In this document: one piece after another, positions 16,773 to 21,056 of the stretch
Position numbering within the stretch: position 1 is the stretch's first letter
Layout: the number at the start of each line of letters is the position of its first letter
Source of the DNA: JBCFBK01 sp038562555
GTDB lineage: Bacteria; Bacteroidota; Bacteroidia; Bacteroidales; Prolixibacteraceae
NCBI GenBank assembly: GCA_038562555.1
Contig: JBCFBK010000074.1
Coordinates: 1 to 21,056 of the forward strand
DNA length: 21,056 nt
Direction of reading: 5' to 3'
Translations under genes and position numbers: made by a program
The notes under the pieces: generated by a model
The model's input: only the letters and a program-made list of their open reading frames with translations
What the model was told of the DNA's origin: nothing
The model's database searches: none

Positions 16773-17852
16773 ATGGACATAAAAAAGGATCTGGCGGCAC
16801 GCTCCGGACAAAATCCGGTTCTTCGGCCGTCTCAAATCAGGCCAGGCTCGGAGGTCATGCATATTGAATGTTTACTCAATCCGGGAGTATTCAGGTTTGA
16901 TAAGAAAGTGTTTTTGCTGCTCCGTGTGGCCGAGCGCCCTGTTCAGCAGGAAGGAATGACCAGTATCCCCATATTGGACAAGCTGGGTAAAGTCAGTATT
17001 CTTCAGTTTTACAATGATAATCCTGATCTTAAACTCACTGATCCCCGGGTGATCCGGTATAAAGGACAGGATTATCTGACCACCCTTTCTCATTTGCGGC
17101 TGGTATGCAGCGATAATGGCACTGACTTTTACGAGCCTGAAGGGTATCCCGCTCTTTGTGGTGAAGGAGAACAGGAAACCTATGGCATTGAAGATTGCCG
17201 GGTTGCCCGCATTGAAGACACGTTTTACCTGACTTACACAGCCGTTTCTGCAACGGGTGTTGCCGTGGGGCTGAGGACAACGAAAAACTGGAAGGATTTT
17301 CAGCATCACGGACTCATTTTCAGTCCGCACAATAAGGATTGTGCGTTCTTTGAAGAAAAAATAAACGGCAATTTCTTCGCGCTGCATCGCCCCAGCAGTC
17401 CGGAGCTGGGAGGAAATTACATCTGGGCGGCAAAATCGCCCGACGGACTTCACTGGGGAGGGCACCGGTGCATTGCGCAAACCCGGGAAGGTAAGTGGGA
17501 CAGTGTGCGGATCGGGGCCGGAGCTTCGCCCATCAGGACCGAAAAAGGCTGGCTGGAGATTTATCATGGTGCTGACGAAAACAACCGCTATTGCCTGGGT
17601 GCACTTTTGCTGGATGCGGACAATCCCTTTCAGGTCATTGCGCGATCGGAAGAACCGATCATGGAACCCCTGATGGACTATGAAAAAACCGGTTTTTTCG
17701 GGAACGTCATTTTTACCAACGGACATTTGGTCGATGGAGACGAACTCACGCTGTATTACGGGGCTTCAGACGAGGTGATCTGCATGGCTAAGCTATCAAT
17801 CCAAAACATTCTCCAACGTTTGAAATACGAACCTGGTAAATTCACGAGATGA
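16773..17852 (+). CDS. GH130 family beta-mannoside phosphorylase or mannosidase
   Basis: Five-bladed beta-propeller enzyme of GH130, a family acting on beta-mannosides mostly by phosphorolysis (giving mannose 1-phosphate), with some hydrolases. The 359 residues have no signal peptide, so it is cytoplasmic. Hallmarks are NPGVFRFDKKVFLLLRVAERP, LTDPRVI, GIEDCRVA with the likely proton donor D141, NKDCAFFEEKING, ALHRPSS, LEIYHGADE and DYEKTGFFGNVIF. From memory, the blocks NKD..FEEKING..ALHRPS and EPxxDYEKxGFFG resemble the beta-1,2-mannobiose phosphorylase group more than the mannosyl-glucose phosphorylases. I could not align the phosphate-binding residues, so phosphorylase versus hydrolase stays open. 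Its stop overlaps the MFS start (ATGA), which supports coupled import and cleavage of a disaccharide. Family call secure; linkage inferred. Confidence 0.9.
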   Translation: MDIKKDLAARSGQNPVLRPSQIRPGSEVMHIECLLNPGVFRFDKKVFLLLRVAERPVQQEGMTSIPILDKLGKVSILQFYNDNPDLKLTDPRVIRYKGQDYLTTLSHLRLVCSDNGTDFYEPEGYPALCGEGEQETYGIEDCRVARIEDTFYLTYTAVSATGVAVGLRTTKNWKDFQHHGLIFSPHNKDCAFFEEKINGNFFALHRPSSPELGGNYIWAAKSPDGLHWGGHRCIAQTREGKWDSVRIGAGASPIRTEKGWLEIYHGADENNRYCLGALLLDADNPFQVIARSEEPIMEPLMDYEKTGFFGNVIFTNGHLVDGDELTLYYGASDEVICMAKLSIQNILQRLKYEPGKFTR

Positions 17853-19096
17853 TCAATAAATTTGTAAATGAATACCGGGTTTTCCTCTCCTACCCGCACA
17901 ACATGCGGGTGTTGCTGATTACGAACCTGATCTATTCACTCGTTCTGCCCATTATCGAATTATTCATTGGCGCATACATTATGCGCAATTCACAGGATGC
18001 AAAACTGGTGGTCATTTTTCAACTGGCCCTGTATACCGGTATTCCCATCACCTTCGCGATCAATGGATATCTTCTCCGGAGAATAAAGATCGCCTGGTTG
18101 TACTCGTTCGGCATGCTGTTGAGCGGTGTTTCCATGACCGCCATGATGATGCTCGATAAACTGGATATCACCGGGATCGGAATTGCCGGTCTGATCATGG
18201 GCGTTTCCTATGGGTTCTTTTGGGCTAACCGGGATTTTCTGGCCCTGGAGACCACCAATGATCAGAACCGTAATTATTACTACGGGCTTGAGACTTTTTT
18301 TTACACCATCACGGCGGTGATCGTTCCTTATGTCGTCGGTGTTTTTATCGGGACAACCCAGAAATTAAACTGGTTCTCCGGGAATATTAATATGGCATAC
18401 CAGATTGTGACAGCCGCTGTTTTCTTCTTAACGATTCTTTCGGCGATTTATGTGAATAAAGGTCATTTTGTGAATCCCAAAAGAGAAAAATTCATTTTCT
18501 TCAAATTTCACAGCCTTTGGAATAAAATGATCCGGCTTTCCGTTCTTAAAGGACTGGCGCAAGGCTATATCGTTACGGCTCCGGCCATGCTGATCATGAA
18601 ACTTGTTGGCGAAGAGGATATTTTAGGTACGGTTCAGGCCATTGGAGCCATCGTATCGGCGATCATACTCTATGTGATCGGCCGGATTTCAAAACCCCGT
18701 CACCGGATTTACATTTTCTCTGCCGGACTGCTGCTTTTTGCCCTGGGCGCTTTTATCAACGCCGGTTTATATTCGTCACTGGGTGTGATCCTTTTTATGC
18801 TTTGCCTGATCATCGCCCGACCCCTGTTGGATGTGGCTTATTTCCCGATCCAACTGAAGGTGATCGATTTGGTTGCAGCTATTGAAAAGCGCAATGAATT
18901 TTCGTATTTTTTAAATCATGAATTTGGACTCTATATTGGGCGGCTATTTGGATGCGGACTGTTCATCAGCATGACATACCTGATCACGGAAGACTTTGCC
19001 CTAAAATACGCGCTTTTGATTATAGCCGTCCTTCAGTTAATTTCCATTTTTGTAGCTAAGAATATTTTATCAACCGCGAAAAAATTACAGTCATGA
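17849..19096 (+). CDS. MFS sugar transporter
   Basis: Inner membrane transporter of the major facilitator superfamily with 415 residues and about 12 hydrophobic helices in two halves, separated by a basic cytoplasmic loop around residues 205-225 (KGHFVNPKREKFIFFKFHS). Helix pairs are joined by short basic turns such as YLLRRIKIA and GRISKPRHR. The ATG overlaps the GH130 stop and the TGA overlaps the lipoprotein start, both as ATGA, so the three proteins are likely made at matched levels. The expected job is uptake into the cytoplasm of the di- or oligosaccharide that the GH130 enzyme cleaves; GH130-MFS pairs occur in other Bacteroidota loci. The substrate is inferred from this neighbour only. 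Efflux is possible but less likely. Confidence 0.88.
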   Translation: MINKFVNEYRVFLSYPHNMRVLLITNLIYSLVLPIIELFIGAYIMRNSQDAKLVVIFQLALYTGIPITFAINGYLLRRIKIAWLYSFGMLLSGVSMTAMMMLDKLDITGIGIAGLIMGVSYGFFWANRDFLALETTNDQNRNYYYGLETFFYTITAVIVPYVVGVFIGTTQKLNWFSGNINMAYQIVTAAVFFLTILSAIYVNKGHFVNPKREKFIFFKFHSLWNKMIRLSVLKGLAQGYIVTAPAMLIMKLVGEEDILGTVQAIGAIVSAIILYVIGRISKPRHRIYIFSAGLLLFALGAFINAGLYSSLGVILFMLCLIIARPLLDVAYFPIQLKVIDLVAAIEKRNEFSYFLNHEFGLYIGRLFGCGLFISMTYLITEDFALKYALLIIAVLQLISIFVAKNILSTAKKLQS

Positions 19097-20838
19097 GATC
19101 TTGTTTGTTAATTGCCATCACCCTGTTTCTGATCAATTCCTGTTCTCAAACGGGCAAAGTGCGGCAGGTGCCCGGGCTGGAACAACAGAGCCTTGCCCGG
19201 ATCGGACAAATGCCCGATTTCCCTCAGCCTTACAGGATGCTGGATTGGGAAGAAAAAGCCCGGCAGTTTGATCAGCTTGTTTTTGACCGGAATCAGACCG
19301 GCGATTACTGGCCCCTGATCTGGACGGATCACTCGCGAAAGAACTTTGACCAGGAAACCTTTGGGTTGTACACGGCCATTGGCGATGTCAGGCAGGGGCC
19401 CGATAAAAACGGGGGGATGTTTCACGAATCTTTGTCGACCATAGGCGCGGTACTGGGAGCCTCATTGGTCGGTATCGACAAATCGGACCAGCAGGGCGTC
19501 AATTATGTGAACATGCTCCGGAATTATTTTAATGCCGATACCAGGTGGAACATCATCATGAATAATACCTGTCCTGAAGTTGCCTTATTGGGTGGGGGTT
19601 ACGGCAGGGACTGGTGGTACGATGTTTACCCAAATATGCTTTATTATGCCGTTTGCAATTTCTATCCCGATGAGGTAAACAGTGAACCGATACTCCGGGC
19701 TGTTGCCGAAAAATTCTTTCAGGCCGATTCGGTGCTGAACGGGAACTACGACCATACCTTTTTTAATTATGCGGAATTGTCGCCTCAGGAAAACTGGATT
19801 TGTCATCAGCCCGACGCTGCAGCCGGACATGCATATGTGCTCTATGCTGCCTACAAACGGTTTGGCGATCCGCGGTATCTGGCCGGAGCTAAATCGGCGG
19901 TTGAAGCTTTACTCAATCAGCCGCATAACACGTTTTACGAGATCCTGATGCCCTTTGGAGCATATGTGGCTGCCCGTCTCAATGCAGAAGAAGGTACAAA
20001 TTATGATTTTCGCAGGATCATGGAGTGGACCTTTACTGGCGACGCCGAATGCAGGGAAGGCTGGGGCGTCCTCGCTGATAACTGGAATGGTTTTGATGTG
20101 TCGGGTCTGGTTGGAAGCACGACCGATCACGGAGGCTATGTATTTTTGATGAACACCTTTGATGCGGCATGGGCGCTTGTCCCGTTGGTACGTTACGACG
20201 GAAGCTGGGCGCAGGTGGTTGGGAAATGGATGTTGAACGCCGCGAATGCTGCCCGTTTGTTCTACCCTTACGAAATTCCGGATGAACACCAGACGATCCC
20301 GGAACTGAAAGATGTCACAAAAGGCGTGATCGGTTATGAAGGATTAACGAAAAAGTCGGGATATGAAGAATACCAGCATCTGCAGGCGCCTGTTGCACAG
20401 GGTGACGGCCCGAACTGGGTCAAAGGCGAAAACCCGCCCGCCAGCCAGTTCAGCGTTTACGGGAGCGCACATGCCGGGATTTTCGGGAGCATCATTGATA
20501 CGACGAATGTGAAAGGTATCCTTCAACTCGATTTGCTGGCCTGCGATTTTTACCGCGATGATGCCTTTCCATCCTTTTTATATTATAATCCTTTTGAAGA
20601 ATCCAGATCGGTTGAGCTGGAAGTTGGCGATGAACAGGCAGATCTGTACGAGGTGCTTTCCCATACTTTCATCCAGAAAGGGGTTTCCGGAAAGATCAGC
20701 TTTCCGGTTAAAGCCAAACAACCCCTGGTCATTGTTGTGACGCCCTCCGACGGTAAAATTTCGTATGAAGGGGGTCAGGTGCTGATTAACAGCATTGTCG
20801 TTGACTATGGGAGTAGGATGACCGACCGGGGGCAGTAA
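19093..20838 (+). CDS. Unrecognised PUL lipoprotein, probable (alpha/alpha)-barrel glycan-active enzyme
   Basis: I do not recognise this 581-residue protein as a named family. It is an exported lipoprotein: the signal peptide ends in lipobox INSC with C17. The body (about residues 30-450) is rich in Trp, Tyr, His and acidic residues and reads as repeated helices typical of (alpha/alpha) barrels. Conserved-looking spots are FHES at 110-113, TCPEVALLGGGYGRDWWYD, PQENW with E233, CHQPDAAAGHAY with D241, and ECREGWG. The last 110 residues look like a beta-sandwich (FLYYNPFEESRSVELEVGD to VVTPSDG), as in many barrel glycosidases and lyases. The overlap with the MFS stop places it in the GH130-MFS unit, suggesting that it releases the saccharide those two handle. 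Enzyme class and catalytic residues are inference; a sugar-binding role is the alternative. Confidence 0.7.
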   Translation: MRSCLLIAITLFLINSCSQTGKVRQVPGLEQQSLARIGQMPDFPQPYRMLDWEEKARQFDQLVFDRNQTGDYWPLIWTDHSRKNFDQETFGLYTAIGDVRQGPDKNGGMFHESLSTIGAVLGASLVGIDKSDQQGVNYVNMLRNYFNADTRWNIIMNNTCPEVALLGGGYGRDWWYDVYPNMLYYAVCNFYPDEVNSEPILRAVAEKFFQADSVLNGNYDHTFFNYAELSPQENWICHQPDAAAGHAYVLYAAYKRFGDPRYLAGAKSAVEALLNQPHNTFYEILMPFGAYVAARLNAEEGTNYDFRRIMEWTFTGDAECREGWGVLADNWNGFDVSGLVGSTTDHGGYVFLMNTFDAAWALVPLVRYDGSWAQVVGKWMLNAANAARLFYPYEIPDEHQTIPELKDVTKGVIGYEGLTKKSGYEEYQHLQAPVAQGDGPNWVKGENPPASQFSVYGSAHAGIFGSIIDTTNVKGILQLDLLACDFYRDDAFPSFLYYNPFEESRSVELEVGDEQADLYEVLSHTFIQKGVSGKISFPVKAKQPLVIVVTPSDGKISYEGGQVLINSIVVDYGSRMTDRGQ

Positions 20839-20931
20839 CCCCGTTGCCAGGGAAGAGGTGGCGCCGGAAGCGAAATCCTGATCCTTTTTGGAATTTTTTG
20901 TGTAACTTTACTCGTAACCATTGGTAAATGT
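20839..20931. other. Intergenic region before the AraC-type gene
   Basis: A short inverted repeat (CGGGG 20827-20831, CCCCG 20839-20843) spans the lipoprotein stop codon, and T-runs lie 40-60 bp further on. TAACTTTA (20903-20910) resembles a -7 element but has no -33 partner at the right distance. Confidence 0.3.
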
Positions 20932-21056
20932 TTGAAATTGTACATCAAAAATATGGTTTGTATCCGCTGCCAGATGGTAGTGAAAGCTGAACTTGAAAAA
21001 CTTGGCCTGCGATATCTTTATGTGAAAATCGGGGAAGCGGATATAGCCGGGAGTAT
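20932..21056 (+). CDS. AraC-family regulator with N-terminal HMA-like domain, 3' end missing
   Basis: Only the first 41 residues are in the window. They read LKLYIKNMVCIRCQMVV and then KAELEKLGLRYLYVKIGEAD. This matches the N-terminus I know from Bacteroidota AraC-type helix-turn-helix proteins, which begin MKLYIKNMVCxRC. The domain resembles heavy-metal-associated folds, with C10-x-x-C13. The homologous first codon falls on TTG 20932; the nearest in-frame ATG (20953) would remove the strand before the CxxC. ATG 20928 is out of frame. The DNA-binding domain must lie beyond the right edge. It is downstream of the PUL on the same strand, but nothing seen ties it to glycan control; the family's ligand, metal or otherwise, is not known to me. 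Confidence 0.65.
   Translation, partial: MKLYIKNMVCIRCQMVVKAELEKLGLRYLYVKIGEADIAGS

Noticed and set aside
16872..17726. 284-residue open frame on the minus strand
   Set aside because: It lies wholly antisense to the GH130 gene, whose motifs are clear, and its translation resembles no protein I know.
20827..20843. CGGGG/CCCCG inverted repeat over the lipoprotein stop codon
   Set aside because: The stem is only 5 bp with no T-run directly after it, too weak to call a terminator.
20928..20990. 20-codon frame starting at ATG 20928
   Set aside because: It overlaps the AraC-type N-terminus in another frame and has no recognisable features.

Overview
The window looks like chromosomal DNA of a glycan-degrading Bacteroidota, most likely from the Bacteroidales/Marinilabiliales group. 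The evidence is two SusD-type proteins, a SusC-type TonB-dependent transporter, a 1,367-residue hybrid two-component regulator, lipoboxes typical of the phylum and A-rich leaders with few Shine-Dalgarno sites. The species cannot be named from the sequence. No rRNA, tRNA, CRISPR array, insertion sequence or integrase was seen.

Region 1 (1-4906) is the tail of a polysaccharide utilization locus (PUL). It holds a SusD lipoprotein cut by the left edge, a secreted GH95 glycosidase (alpha-L-fucosidase or alpha-L-galactosidase) and a glycerate 2-kinase. Region 2 (5011-7672) is a small cassette that does not look glycolytic. An HxxxDG acyltransferase and a zinc-ribbon membrane protein overlap at ATGA. 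A convergent CPBP-type membrane protein has lost the catalytic Glu pair.

Region 3 (7884-20838) is a compact, complete-looking PUL. It runs: hybrid two-component regulator, candidate operator of two direct repeats 21 bp apart, SusC, SusD, hairpin, cytoplasmic GH130 enzyme, MFS transporter, and a large lipoprotein of a family I do not recognise. The last three genes overlap by ATGA and are probably translationally coupled. The right edge cuts an AraC-type regulator that appears to start at TTG.

The model for region 3 is as follows. The lipoprotein trims a glycan in the periplasm or at the cell surface. SusC/SusD import oligosaccharides, which the regulator senses in the periplasm. The MFS protein moves a small product across the inner membrane, and the GH130 enzyme cleaves it, perhaps by phosphorolysis of a beta-mannoside. 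The most novel element is the 581-residue lipoprotein. Other points worth a second look are GC-rich hairpins directly after both susD genes, an Asn-to-Asp change in the GH95 active site, and the Glu-Glu to Gln-Gln change in the CPBP protein.
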